From positions 89,186 to 153,185 of the forward strand of contig KV918917.1 of assembly GCA_002049455.2 (NCBI GenBank): DNA of 64,000 bases, given 5' to 3'. The notes beneath the pieces were generated by a model, which was not told the DNA's origin, did no database searches, and saw nothing but the letters and a program-made list of their open reading frames with translations. The position numbers and the translations under genes were made by a program. Below, piece after piece: positions 42,269 to 52,677 of the stretch. Origin of the DNA: Porphyra umbilicalis (taxonomy: Eukaryota > Rhodophyta > Bangiophyceae > Bangiales > Bangiaceae). Every line of letters starts with the position of its first letter. Position 1 is the first letter of the stretch.

Positions 42269-43324
42269 CCGCCGCGAGGGGAGGTGGTGTCGCCGCCGCC
42301 GCCGCAAGCCGCACCCGACGCCGGACGGCCACCGTCGGCGCTGCGTGACCCCGCCGCCATGCCCGTGGCCGCTGCGCCGGCGGTGGCGGCTGGTGCGCCG
42401 CCCCCGGCCGTGGAGTGCGACTGAGCGGTGTTGCACGGCGAAATCGCTGTTTACAGGTCTTCTGGGGGGGGGGGAGGGAGGTGGTCGATGTCGGGCGAGC
42501 CAGAACGGGCTTTCCTGGTGCGTACAGAGCGGGGTCTCTTCGTAGCAGCTAGGCTGAGGTGGTCGCCCCCTTGCCAATTCTGGGCTGATGCTTTAAATCC
42601 GTATGGCCTCGCATGGAAGCGCAACCAAGCGAGTTTGTAGGCACCAGATCAGCCATTCTGATGTGACTGCTGGAATCGACGATTTTCTGACAGGATCAAA
42701 TGATAAACTTTGCTGGATCAATTGATCCTCTCTCATGGTAGAATATGTAGACACTAATTTTTAATGCCTCGCAACTTCAAGAGGTAGATCAAGTCTTGTG
42801 ACAAGGCAGGGAGGGGCGACAATCAGCGACAAGCCTAATCTACCATCGTGCGTTATTGCTGTCTTCCCAATTTTGGCCGATCCCGTCGATGTCAAGAGGG
42901 GTGACCAACTGTGCGATTCCAGGCACGTGCGTGCAATACCCTGGAATTCAGGGCGGTGGCGCGCTCGACGACGCATTGACACCGGGCACGCCGGCCGGCT
43001 CTATGGCCGCGAGCGTGCACGGGGGCACGTACAGCCACGTTGTCGTGGTGAGGGGGGCGTCGGGCGGGGAAAGGGGTGCCGCCTCTGCCACCGCAGCGGC
43101 GGCGGCCCGCCGGCGTCGCGTGGCGACCACGGGCGAGGCCGTCACTCCGTCGCGCAGCGCACCTACGCAAGGCGGGGAGGGCGGCCGACACGGCGCACGG
43201 GCGGGCGGGTGGGACTGATTGCCGCGCGACGAGGCGCCTGTGACCGCGCCGCTAGATGGCTAGATGGCGTCAGCAACCGCCGGATGTCGTTGCGCGCGGG
43301 CACCGCGCGCAACTCGGGGCGGTA
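42269..43324. other. no firmly supported gene
   Basis: A weak plus-strand ORF at 42856-43218 (120 codons, containing SVHGGTYSHVVVV) is the best candidate and has no recognisable family. The rest, including the AT-rich part 42640-42800, looks non-coding. Confidence 0.35.
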
Positions 43325-46293
43325 TCCTAAGTGTGCGAATTCTGGATCAATTTCCACTTTATTGGCTCCCATGACCCAGGGCCACGGAGAAAGGTATACT
43401 TGAGCGTACAGCTAGAAAGCCCATGAGATGCGCTACAAACGCCGTGCGGCGAGTGATACGTTTTTCTCCCGTCATCGTGCACTTTTTTGCCTGACCGTGG
43501 CGACCTCGAGTGTTACCGAACATAACATACTCACGCCAACTCTGGATCACCGATCGTCGAAAAATTGCAAGATCGAGCGTGTGCTCGGCGATTCGGTCGC
43601 TGTGCACACAGCTTCTCTTTTATTGCTGCCCACCCTGCAGCACCGCACTCGCACACACCGGCAACCACTTGACTCGGCCGCGCCGACACCTGAACGCATT
43701 CCCGCCCCACCCCCCCCGACCAACACAGCGCATTCGGTGGAATACCCTGGAGCTGCCGTCTCCACCTCACCACTCCTGCCCCGCATCCCAACCTTGGAAA
43801 GCCTGCCCAATGCACATCGGTCTCGATCAAGTTTCCAAGTGCCATAGTGGTCATGTGTTTTTCTTTCTACTTCCCTACCGTCCCACCGCACCGTTCCGGT
43901 GGTGCTGTCAAGTCCCGCGCCTATGCCCAGCCCCCCCCCCCCCCCCCCCCACCCATGCACTCAATGCCAGCTTGATGCCCGATTCCGGGCAGTTTGCCGT
44001 CGCACGGCCAACGGGCGAGCCGCCCGCTTCTGCTGCAGCCGGCGGCGATCACGCTGCGCCGGCTTCTCATCCACTCTGGTACGTCTCTCTTCTGCACGCA
44101 GCCGCGCGCGCTCGGCGACTGCGGTGGCCTTGGCGGCTGCTGTTGCTGCTGCCGCGGCCGCCGACGCCTCCCGAGCCTCAGCCCGGTCGGCGGCCAACAT
44201 CGCCCTCTCGGCAACGCCGACCGCCCGGTCGCCCGCCTTTTCGGCCGCCATGATGGTGGCCATAAACCGGTTGTCCTCCTTCTCGATGCGCTTGCGCACG
44301 CTCTCCAACGCCGCCGTGGCGCTGGCCTCCTCCTTCTTGCGCTTCTCTTCATGGCGTCGTTGGAGGACGGCAAGGACAGACGCGTTGGTTACGTGGGCAC
44401 CCGCCGTTGTGTCGAGGGAGCCTGTTTTAGCGACCGGAGCGCTGTTGGCCAGTGACTCGCCCTACTCAAAGAACCGAGTGTGCACGTTCACCCAGGGGTC
44501 CGCAATGGGCGCGGTTGGGTCCGAGTTGTAAACCGCACTGACCCCAAACGTCTTATCCGAAAACACGTCGGGGTTTAGGGGGTAGATGCCCGTCTTCTGG
44601 AAGCCTGCCTTGATGTTGCTGGGCGTCATAGCCAAGTTGTAGGCCGTGCAAATAATTTCACACGCGGTGTAGACGGTGAATTTCGAAGCAGCGTTGAGCG
44701 GGTTGTTGATGTCGGTGGATACGGTTTTCTTTGCGCGCTCCTTCATAGGACCGGACACCGTCACGTCAAGTGGCTGCGTCAAATGCGAGGAATGGCTGGG
44801 GAGCGCATATACAATCACGCAAGCGTCTCGAAATAGATTTAGAACCCTTAGGGAGAGGTGGCTCGCGTAGCCGTCGAAAATCACCATGGTCTTGCCCGTC
44901 CGACGCAGCTCCTCCGTCTCCTTGAGGTAGCTCCGAGCCCAATCAAGCATAATCTCCGAGTCAACTCCGGCAGGAGTTCGATAAAAGATGAGCGCGCCAC
45001 GGGGAAGATAATCGTCAGGCATCTCTGTCCGCCCATCATTCAGCACTCGATACTTGGCTTGTGCTCCGGGGAGAACGAAAATAGGCGAGTAGGCATGCCC
45101 ACTTGCCGAAATCGCAGCCCCGAGCGTGATGTGCTCCGCGTCGGCGCCTACGTTGAATCCCCGCGTCAGCGACCGCCCGATGTCCTTGCACACGATCACC
45201 TAAGCCCGCCCAGACGCCATCTTCTCAAAGGAAAAGCCGCTCTCATCCCAGTTCGACAAACGGTCGGGGAAAATCTTGTGGGTAACAATGAGATGAGATA
45301 AAATAGCAAAGTGTTTACCATAGTTCTCCCTTGTAGTAGCACGCGCACGAGCGGCGTCGAGTCGGTTCTCAGCTAGGAACCTGAGCCCTTGGCGCTGGCA
45401 AAAGCCCCGCGCCCACGTCTCGCAGGGTTGGTCGTGCTTCCAAGCAGACCGCTCCACCTCCGGCATGTCCGCGATGATGCCCGCCACCGCCTCGCGCAGG
45501 TGTTGCTTGGTGGTGTTGAACCCGCGCTCCTGGTACAACATGATGGCGTCTTTCAGCTTTAGCTCATTGACGGCCGAGATGAGCGTACGCCGCCCGACCG
45601 GCGCCGGGGTGACAGCGGGCGGGTGGAGCGCACGGTACAGGGACCCGTAGGTGACCTGCGTGTGCTTGGTCTCGCCCGCATTGGCCCGCCTCATGGCCTC
45701 CCGTAGGGAGATGGGGGCGTCACGGTGGTAGATCTCCACTGCCCGGTCGACCGCATGGCGCCGGAGATCCTCCCGCGAGGCCGTGGCGCGGCGTGACATG
45801 GTAAGGGAGTGGCGAGGTAGCAGGGAGGGGAGATGGGGGGGGGAGGGGGGGCGATGGTGGATGGGGCGGACGCAGGAAGGCGGGCGCACCTGTGGAAGAG
45901 GGCCTGGTGGGTGGTTGACACGGACCGTGCGTTCCTGGGAGGCGGCGCGTGCGTCCACTTGAGTCACCTCGCAGCCTCGGTCGAGATCTATGGCCAGTGT
46001 GTCCGATTGCTCGATCCGATCTTCGGTAACGTTCAGCCACTTGCTGGCGGTTCTGGGCCCCCTGCGGCATCATCCGCGTACTTTTGTTCTTCCTGAGCGA
46101 TCATGAGAATTTTGAGACCATGGTGAGAGAGGCCTCTCTCTGTTGATTCTGGGCGGGTCTCTTGTTTCTCTGTGCTTGTTCTGTGAAGCAAGCGAGACAC
46201 AATCAAACAAAAAACAATGGGCAAATGAGCTGAAATAGACGATTCTGGTGATCCAGAGTTGACGCGAGTGATCCAGGATTGGCACACTTAGGA
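43325..46293 (-). mobile_element. complete pogo-type transposon with TA target duplication
   Basis: The left end TCCTAAGTGTGCGAATTCTG (43325) and the reverse complement of the right end TCCTAAGTGTGCCAATCCTG (46293) match at 18 of 20 positions and continue into GGATCA. TA flanks both sides (43323-43324 and 46294-46295), the duplication expected for the Tc1/mariner/pogo superfamily. A second inner copy of CAACTCTGGATCAC lies at each end (about 43537 and 46250), giving bipartite termini. The single gene is a pogo transposase on the minus strand. Confidence 0.85.
43961..45799 (-). pseudogene. pogo/CENP-B-like DDE transposase with two in-frame TAG stops
   Basis: The start is MSRRATASREDLRRHAVD at 45799. 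The N terminus carries a psq/CENP-B helix-turn-helix (SLREAMRRANAGETKHTQVT). The catalytic core has NWDESGF, FDGYASHL and LTQPLDVTVSGPMK, holding the three acidic residues. One frame runs the whole way but is cut by TAG at 45202-45200 (after KMASGRA) and TAG at 44464-44462 (after HTRFFE). After the second stop a charged helical tail continues (EEKRKKEEASATAALESVRK), probably a coiled coil, to about 43961. There are no frameshifts. Uninterrupted length would be 612 residues. The first stop lies inside the core, so the copy is probably inactive unless the stop is read through. Confidence 0.8.
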
Positions 46294-46356
46294 TAGATGG
46301 GGCACGGGGGAAGGCGCCGTCCGGGTCCAGTGACCCCTGTGGCCAGGGTTATCAGC

Positions 46357-46985
46357 GTTTGGTTTGGTTTGCCAAACATCAACCTGATTCACTTGAACGC
46401 TGGAGCGTTCAAGTTGAACGCAACATGTCAAAGGCCGTACTTAATCCGCGTAATACTTCGTGTGCCACGTTTAATGTAGTTGAGATTGTGCTTGGGGAAG
46501 TCGGGTTGTCTGACTCGAGCTCCATCCAGCTTGAGTCGCCAAGCTGATGTAGCGTGTGCATAGCCGGCCTGCTGCAGTCCCGGCGACAGAGCTCTGCTTT
46601 CCTGCCCCACCACCGCGACACAATCCAAACGACTGGTACGAGCCGACGCCGGGGCGACGACGTTGACAAGCGCCGGGGCCTCCGCGCAGTAAGGGCAATC
46701 CCAACAACGTCGGCCCCATCTCATATTCGTTACACGTTGTGCCACGAAGCAGAAACGTGTCTCTTTATTAAGGAAATGGGGCCACTGGGCTTTTCTGTCA
46801 ACGTGATCGACCCCATTCTGGCCTTCAATGGTCATGATGGAATCCTGGAAGTACGAGACAACTCCGAAGCGCAAAAATGGGGCGGGCGTTGGACCTGCCC
46901 CATTCGTGAAGCGAAATGGGGCAGGTCCGGCGTCGGCCCCAATGCGTTCTGTGCTCTCATTGGTGGAGTTTAACCAAACATGTAT
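46357..46985. repeat. dispersed repeat block, MITE-like
   Basis: It begins GTTTGGTTTGGTTTGCCAAA and ends near AACCAAAC, giving short inverted ends. The left 45 bp recur in direct orientation at 55730-55775, and 46691-46724 recurs inverted at 55276-55309. A perfect hairpin with 14-bp arms (GGACCTGCCCCATT) lies at 46891-46928. No gene is supported from 46296 to 47380. Confidence 0.55.
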
Positions 46986-47380
46986 TACTATATATTGGTT
47001 GAGCGCGCAACGTGTGTTGGGATGATCTTGATCAGTTTTGAAAGATAATGGTGCGGACCTGCACTCTTTGGCGATGAGGCCCGACCTCAGCATTCGAGAG
47101 CGGTCCAAAAGCTTTCGTCCATTGAACCAGGCTGATAGCGCAGGTGGTTGGCGTCTCGTGATTCGATTCCGACGCAGGCCGTCATTGTGGGCCGCGTGGG
47201 ACGGGATCGGACATGTGGCTCAGGCAGGCGTGGAGTGGGACTCTCTCTCGCCTCGTGACCCCCGATGTGGGCTCTTGAGGGCCTGTTGGCGTGGGGACGA
47301 TGGATGGTTCGCGTGGCGCCATCACGACCATGCGGTCGTTAGGTTGTGGCGGGCCGCCCACCACTGATACAGCGCGCCAC

Positions 47381-47815
47381 TGAGGGGGGGGGCGGCGGTT
47401 GAACGAGGTCGCGCGGGCGGCCTGGTCCCACACCCACACAGATATTTTGAGGTGGCAGGCCGCCCCACACTGCGTCAGAGCCTCTGGAGGGGGGGGGGGG
47501 TCGGAGGGGATCGCGCGTGGCCCCTGGGCGGGCACCCGCACAGAGATTTGCATGTGGCAGGCGGTGCGCCACCGCACCCAGAGCTATTTGAGAGGGGGGG
47601 GGGGGGTGGGCGGCAGCCGCGGGTCGCCTCCTGGCTCGTGCGCGGCCCAATCGGGGAGGGTGGTGGTCCGCCACCACCCACAGTGCCTTTCAGTGGGGGT
47701 GCGGCGGTCGATCCTGGACCACGCGGTGCCTCGTTGGCTCCCGCGCAGCCTTTTCGGGGGTGGGGGTGGTCCACCACTGCGCACAGTGCGTTTTGAGAGG
47801 GGGGGGCTCGGTCCG
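47381..47815. repeat. G-tract repeat, five diverged units
   Basis: Units about 105 bp long each start with a G tract (about 47381, 47484, 47592, 47690, 47792), followed by GGCGGC, a TGGTCC-type word and a CCACCAC or CCGCAC segment. Two units contain a GGTGGTCCGCCACC-like inverted repeat. The array lies just upstream of the Harbinger gene. Confidence 0.6.
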
Positions 47816-48117
47816 TCGCTCCTCATTCCGCGCTGCCGCACCGTGCACACACCCGACCCATCGACGTCGCGCCCATTGTTGTGACGCGTCCGGCCATTAC
47901 CTGCATCGTCGGCCCCCCGCTACTCTGTTGCCCTGTTCCTCGTCCACGACGTGCCCGCTTCGCCCGCACGTTCCCTGTCGTCGGCTTGAGACGCACGATC
48001 CGCGCACCCGCCGCACTTTCTTTGCTACCCCACCACGTTTACGACCCCTATCCTTGTGTTCCGTGCTCCACCACCATTTGCCCGCGCTCGCCCGCGACCC
48101 TCCCCTCCGCTGCTGGC

Positions 48118-49644
48118 ATGGAAGCTGCCGAGACGGGGCTGTCCAGCGCTGCCTCTCTCCTGGCCGAGGAAGATGGCGCCGTCGTTTGCGCTGCGGTGCA
48201 ATCCCACATGGGCCTGCTGATGCTGATTCGACGACGGTCGCGCGCCGCCCGCGGACACCGCCGTCGCCACTACCGCGGTTCTGTTCCTGGGCGTCGGCCC
48301 AACAAGCGGCGTGACTTTGCCGCTGGCCTGTTCAACATCCAGCGTGACTACTTCGGGGTCAACGCGGAGCCGCCGATCTACGACGACCGTGATTTCGAGA
48401 CGCGCTTCCGTGTGCCGCGCAGTGTGTTTCGGCGCATCTACCTGGCCGTCAAGGACGAGCCGTTCTTCCAGCAGCGCATCAACGCGACGGGTCGCCTGCA
48501 GGCGCACCCGCTGCAAACGGTCGTGGCCGCCTTCCGCGTCATCGCGTACGGCGAGGCGGCCGACCGGTCGGACGAGTACGTGCGCCTTTCTCGCTCGACG
48601 GTGGCGCAGGCGACGAAGCTTCTCCTAGAATTCATCGTGCTGCGGTGGGCATCGACCTACCTACGCCGTCCCAACCAGTCGGAGCTCAAGGCTATGATGG
48701 CGCGCAACGCAGAGCGCGGCTTTCCCGGCTGTATGGGCTCGCTGGACTGTACCCACTGGGAGTGGCATCAGTGCCCGACGGGCATGGCGGGCGCGTACCA
48801 GAGCCGGAAGGGCTCGCGCGGCGTTGTCGTCGAGGCCGTATGCGACGAGGACCTGTGGATTTGGCACCTGTTTGTCGGTGCTCCCGGCAGTTTGAACGAC
48901 ATCAACGTTTTGAACCAGTCGCCTCTCTACCTAGACGTCACGGCAGGCCGGTGGCCGCCGCGGGGCGTGACGTTTACCGTGAATGGGACCACCCGCACGC
49001 TACCTTACTACCTAGTCGACGGCATCTACCCTCGCTACGCGTTCCTAGTGTCCCCCCACCCCATGCCTATGACCGACGAGGACAAGACGTTCAACCGGCT
49101 GCAGGAGGCCATTCGCAAGGACGTTGAGCGGCTGTTTGGCGTTCTGACAAAGCGGTTTCACATCGCCTTGCACCCAGGACGGTACCGCTCCGTGAAGCAG
49201 CTGATCACCACGTACAAGGCGGTCTGTATTTAGCACAACATGTGCGTGGAGAGCCGTCGAGACGGCTTTTTGAGCGGCCGCAGAGGGGGGACTAACGAGG
49301 GAGGGGGTGCGGGTGGTGAGGGTGAGGGTCCTGCAGGCGCGGCTGCTGCCGCCGCGGGGGGTCATGATGGGAACGACGGTGGGGCGGAGGATGGTGGCGC
49401 TGCTGCCGCCGGGGGACCTGCGCCTGGCGGCGGCGGCGCCGCCGGCCCGGCCGACGCTGTCGATGCTGCTAACCCGCCCCCCGCATTGAACGCTGTGGGG
49501 CAGCCGCCCGCGGGCGGCATGGTTGCTGTCTTTGATGCTTGGGGCGAGACTCGCAACCCCACCGAACACGCGCAACTCCGTGCCGACCTGTCGGCGCACG
49601 TGTGGAGCGACCGCGGCGAGCTGCTGGCACCCTATGTTTTCTAG
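48118..49644 (+). CDS. PIF/Harbinger transposase, interrupted by one TAG
   Basis: The start is MEAAETGLSS at 48118, preceded by pyrimidine-rich sequence. The domain is that of plant-type Harbinger nucleases: RRIYLAVKDEPFF, HPLQTVVAAFRVIAYGEAAD, then Asp210 (GSLDCTHWEW), Asp301 (YYLVDGIYP) and Glu337 (RKDVERLFGVL). At 49231-49233 a TAG takes the place of the leucine in the conserved (C)I-LHNM motif: the sequence reads KAVCI-stop-HNMCVESR. The same frame then continues to 49644 with a Gly/Ala-rich linker and a final VWSDRGELLAPYVF typical of Harbinger C termini. Full length would be 508 residues. All three acidic residues precede the stop. It converges with the MYB-like partner gene. Confidence 0.85.
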
Positions 49645-49661
49645 AGCAGCTGTACGGTTAC

Positions 49662-49703
49662 ACAAAGTTTTTTTTTTCCCCGTTGGGCAGGGTTTTTTTT
49701 TCC
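49662..49703 (+). promoter_or_regulatory. ENE-like U-rich stem in the transposase 3' UTR
   Basis: It starts 18 nt after the stop codon: ten T, CCCC, a short loop, GGG, nine T, CC. As RNA it would form a GC upper stem between two U tracts with a weak lower stem (CAAAG with CCUUG), the layout of ENE elements, whose U-rich internal loop holds the poly(A) tail in a triple helix. A close copy follows the MYB-like gene in its own sense direction. Confidence 0.55.
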
Positions 49704-51125
49704 TTGACATGGTAGTCCATTGTGTGTCCCGGTAGGTCTGAGCCAGTTGGAACGCACGCGCGCGGATCCGGAAAAACGGAACAGGACAAGCAGTCGCCCG
49801 CGGGCGGCGTGCACAGAGATGCGATGGTCGCACGTGGGACCGGTCGGCCGCGCGGAGGGGCGCCAACAGGCGGCGCTGGTGGTGCCGGCCGACCCGCACG
49901 TGCCGCCGCCAGTCGCCAGCGAAGGGCCGGCTGCGACCGTGAGGAGAGGCGCAGAGCGCCGCGCCCCCGTCGGCGGTGCCCGGGGAGGCAACGACGCACC
50001 GATGGTAGCTGGGGCCACCGGCTCCTGGGAGGACGCGCCGGCGCTCGCGGCCAGGGGCAGCGCGCACGACGACACGCAGCCGCTCGCGGGCGGCGGCGGG
50101 CTCTGCTCTGACGAGCTGCTGGCCTTGGCAACGACGGGCCAACAGCAGCGTGGTCTTCGACAAAGACACGGAAACCTTCGGCGGCAGGCCACTGACGTTT
50201 TGGGATTTTACAAAGAGAACGGGTGTTCATTGGCTGCACGACACTAATTTTAATAAACATTTTGTTGAAGCTTGGAATTACAGTCGGATCTGTCCTAGTA
50301 TAGACGAAATCACAATCCAAAACGCCGGAAATGCCGGCGTTCGACCAATGAGCACAAAACAGCTGAATACTATATTTGCATTTCAGCCGTACTCTCGATG
50401 AAACACCTTCGCTGCTGTCGGTGGGGCCGTCCACCGCGGTGGCTTCGCGGTGGCTTCGCAACGCTGGAAACGGCCCCCGGGGGCCCTGTCCTGAGAAGGC
50501 CGCTGCGGCCACAGCCGCCGCGGCCGCCCTCCTGCTGCGCCACAGCGCCGCCGTCCCTGCCGCCAGCCGCGGCCGCCGCCCCTCTCCGCAGGCGAGGGTG
50601 GGCGACAGCGGGGGTGGCGTCAGCGGCAGGGGCGCCGGCGGCGGCGGCAGAGGTGTCGGCGGTCGCGGCGGTGGCCGCCGCCTTACCGAGGAGCTGCCGC
50701 GCCTGCTGCGCCTGCGGCGCCCCGCCCTGACGCGCCGCCTGCATCACATTGGTGTCGAGCGGCAAGGGGCGGGGCGCGCGTGTAGCCGCCGCTCCCTCGG
50801 CGTCGTGCGTCGGCGCGGAGCCGAGGAGCGGCACGCGGCGCGGCGGCAGCGCATCGCGCTCCAGCGGGGCGGGGCGCATCGCGCGCCGCCGGGGGGCAGC
50901 GCAGGTCCACACCGCGCGTTACCCCACGCGCCGCGCCCTGGTCGGCCGCTGCGACGGAGATGTGCGCGCATGTCACGCGCGCGGGGGGGGGGGGCGCGTG
51001 TTTAGCTGGTGTGGAGGATGCGACTCGGGCCGGAAAAGAGTGCGGGGGGTGCGGGGGGTCATAGGCAAACGCTGCGCGCTCGGTCCTTTTCATGCCGCAC
51101 GTGGGCAAGCAATGATACTTGTGTA
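49704..51125. other. spacer between the Harbinger genes
   Basis: No recognised gene. A fragment at 50190-50400 is AT-richer; the flanks are GC-rich with open but low-complexity frames on both strands. It could be an insertion, since it is bracketed by the two inverted U-rich motifs. Confidence 0.4.
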
Positions 51126-51167
51126 GGAAAAAAAACCCCTGGCCAACGGGGAAAAAAAAACCTTTGT
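51126..51167 (-). promoter_or_regulatory. ENE-like U-rich stem in the MYB-like gene 3' UTR
   Basis: In the sense direction of the minus-strand gene, about 58 nt after its stop, it reads AAAGG, ten T, CCCC, GTTGGCCA, GGGG, eight T, CC. The upper stem is a perfect 4-bp GC stem and the lower stem is AGG/CCU. Compared with the copy at 49662 the loop and stem differ at a few bases while both U tracts persist. Confidence 0.55.
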
Positions 51168-51225
51168 CATACTCAACATACACACGCAACACGTCGCACA
51201 CAAAGGCAACAAACTACAGGTCCCT

Positions 51226-52677
51226 CTACTCGGAATCATCGCTGTCGTCCAGCGACTCGCTGTCCTCGTCCAGGTTGCGAGTCGTGTTCGGGCTGCGCGC
51301 AAGCTGAGCCGCGGCTGCCTGCCGCTTGGTCTCCAGCGACTGACGGCCAGCGCCAGTCTTGGCGTGTTGACGCACGCGGGCCGGCGCAGCCTTGGCCGCC
51401 GCCGCCGCCGCCAGAGCAGAGGCTGATGTACCATCAGCACCCAAAGGCGCCGCCAGCGCTCCTCGCCCCGGCGGCGCCCGCGCTCCGGCGGCAGGGCCGG
51501 CAGCCGCCCGCACCGTCCCCGTCGAGTTATCAACACCCAGACCGGCGACGCCGTCGCCCACACCGCCGATAGAGTCGTTAGTCCCCTCACCCCCTCCCTC
51601 GTCAATAGCAGACGAGCTCGCCACACCCGCACGCTCCAGCATCTTCTGCGTGATGGCTAAACGGTAACGAGCCGCCTCAGGGGTGTGCCGCATCAGCGGC
51701 GAATCAAAAAAGCAAAGGGCAGTGCGCTCGTGCTGCGCGTCGGTGAGCTTGTGGAGAGCTTCAGTGCTGGCCTTGACCTGAGCGTCCATCTGCACGTCCT
51801 CTTGGCGCTGCATCTTGGCCGCCTTGATGCCGACAGGGCGACCCTGAAAGCCGCCGTTGCGTCGGCTGCGGCCGCTACCGCTGCCGCTGCCACTCTCCTC
51901 CTCGTCAGACGACGTGTCGCCCATAATGTCCATGCCCGAGGCGTCGCCGCCGTTGGCGGCGCCGCTAAACTTGTCGCTCTGCCGCAGGACGCGCCAACAC
52001 GCGACCCACTTGCAGTGCGCGACTTTGGCCTTGCGCTTGCGCGTCTTGTCGTCGACCTTGTCCTGGTTGCGGTCCGCTCGGATCGCGTCGTAAATGTCCA
52101 GCGAGCAATAGCGCGCCACAGCGCCGCTGATAATGTCCTCCTCCGTCGGGTTGCCAGTGGTCGGCATGGCCTTAACAGCCAGGTAGTGCGACGTGAAGGC
52201 GCTCACACCCGCCCGAATGCGCTTAAACTGCTTCTCCAGCGCACTTGGAAGGCGCTGCACTCTCATCGGCCCCTTCCTCCGCACTTTCTCACCCCACACC
52301 TTGTGCACCGTCGCCCATAGGTTGTCCTTGGTCCGGGCAGTCCCCTTCACCGCGTCGCTCGTCACCTCCAGGTACGCCTCACAGAGGGGCACACGGTCGG
52401 CGTCCGTCCACCCCAGAGCAGACCCCATCCTCTTGGGCAGCGAATACGTCACAGCCGGTAGGGAGGCGGCGGGTGGGCAGGGAACAGCTGGGGCGGCCGC
52501 CGAGGTACAGGGACGAGCTGGTAGGTCGGGTCGACAGAGGGATGGTTCCCCTGCAAGACGTACACCGGACGGCTCAGGGGCTCGGCCGACGTCGGCTGCC
52601 GCAACGGCTGCGACGGCGCGGGCCACCAGGTCCACGGCGAGGAAGTGCTCCGTGTCGGCGTCTGGGTCAGCACCCAC
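51226..52677 (-). CDS. Harbinger MYB/SANT-like DNA-binding protein
   Basis: The second gene of PIF/Harbinger elements. From the Met at 52428, GSALGWTDADRVPLCEAYLE begins a trihelix/SANT-like domain that includes NLWATVHKVWGEKV and RLPSALEKQFKRIRAGVSAF. YCSLDIYDAIRADR and CKWVACWRVLRQSDKFSG follow, the pattern of the NAM-associated C-terminal domain. The C-terminal half has an acidic Ser-rich stretch (SSDEEESGSGSG), a helix around QMDAQVKASTEALHKL and an acidic end. Such proteins bind element termini and bring the nuclease into the nucleus. Residues before 52428 are Ala/Pro-rich; whether they or the overlapping ORF upstream form the real N terminus is open. Stop TAG. Confidence 0.8.
   Translation of the reverse strand: MGADPDADTEHFLAVDLVARAVAAVAAADVGRAPEPSGVRLAGEPSLCRPDLPARPCTSAAAPAVPCPPAASLPAVTYSLPKRMGSALGWTDADRVPLCEAYLEVTSDAVKGTARTKDNLWATVHKVWGEKVRRKGPMRVQRLPSALEKQFKRIRAGVSAFTSHYLAVKAMPTTGNPTEEDIISGAVARYCSLDIYDAIRADRNQDKVDDKTRKRKAKVAHCKWVACWRVLRQSDKFSGAANGGDASGMDIMGDTSSDEEESGSGSGSGRSRRNGGFQGRPVGIKAAKMQRQEDVQMDAQVKASTEALHKLTDAQHERTALCFFDSPLMRHTPEAARYRLAITQKMLERAGVASSSAIDEGGGEGTNDSIGGVGDGVAGLGVDNSTGTVRAAAGPAAGARAPPGRGALAAPLGADGTSASALAAAAAAKAAPARVRQHAKTGAGRQSLETKRQAAAAQLARSPNTTRNLDEDSESLDDSDDSE

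Noticed and set aside
44462-49233. Reassignment of UAG to leucine or another amino acid
   Set aside because: TAG also ends the full MYB-like ORF, the second CACTA gene, the extended tnp2 frame and the extended Harbinger frame, so it works as a normal stop; two of the other interrupting stops are TAA.
49662-51167. Terminal inverted repeats of a 1.5-kb inserted element
   Set aside because: Considered, but no target duplication was found, and the sense orientation directly after both stop codons fits a 3' UTR RNA element better. Not fully excluded.
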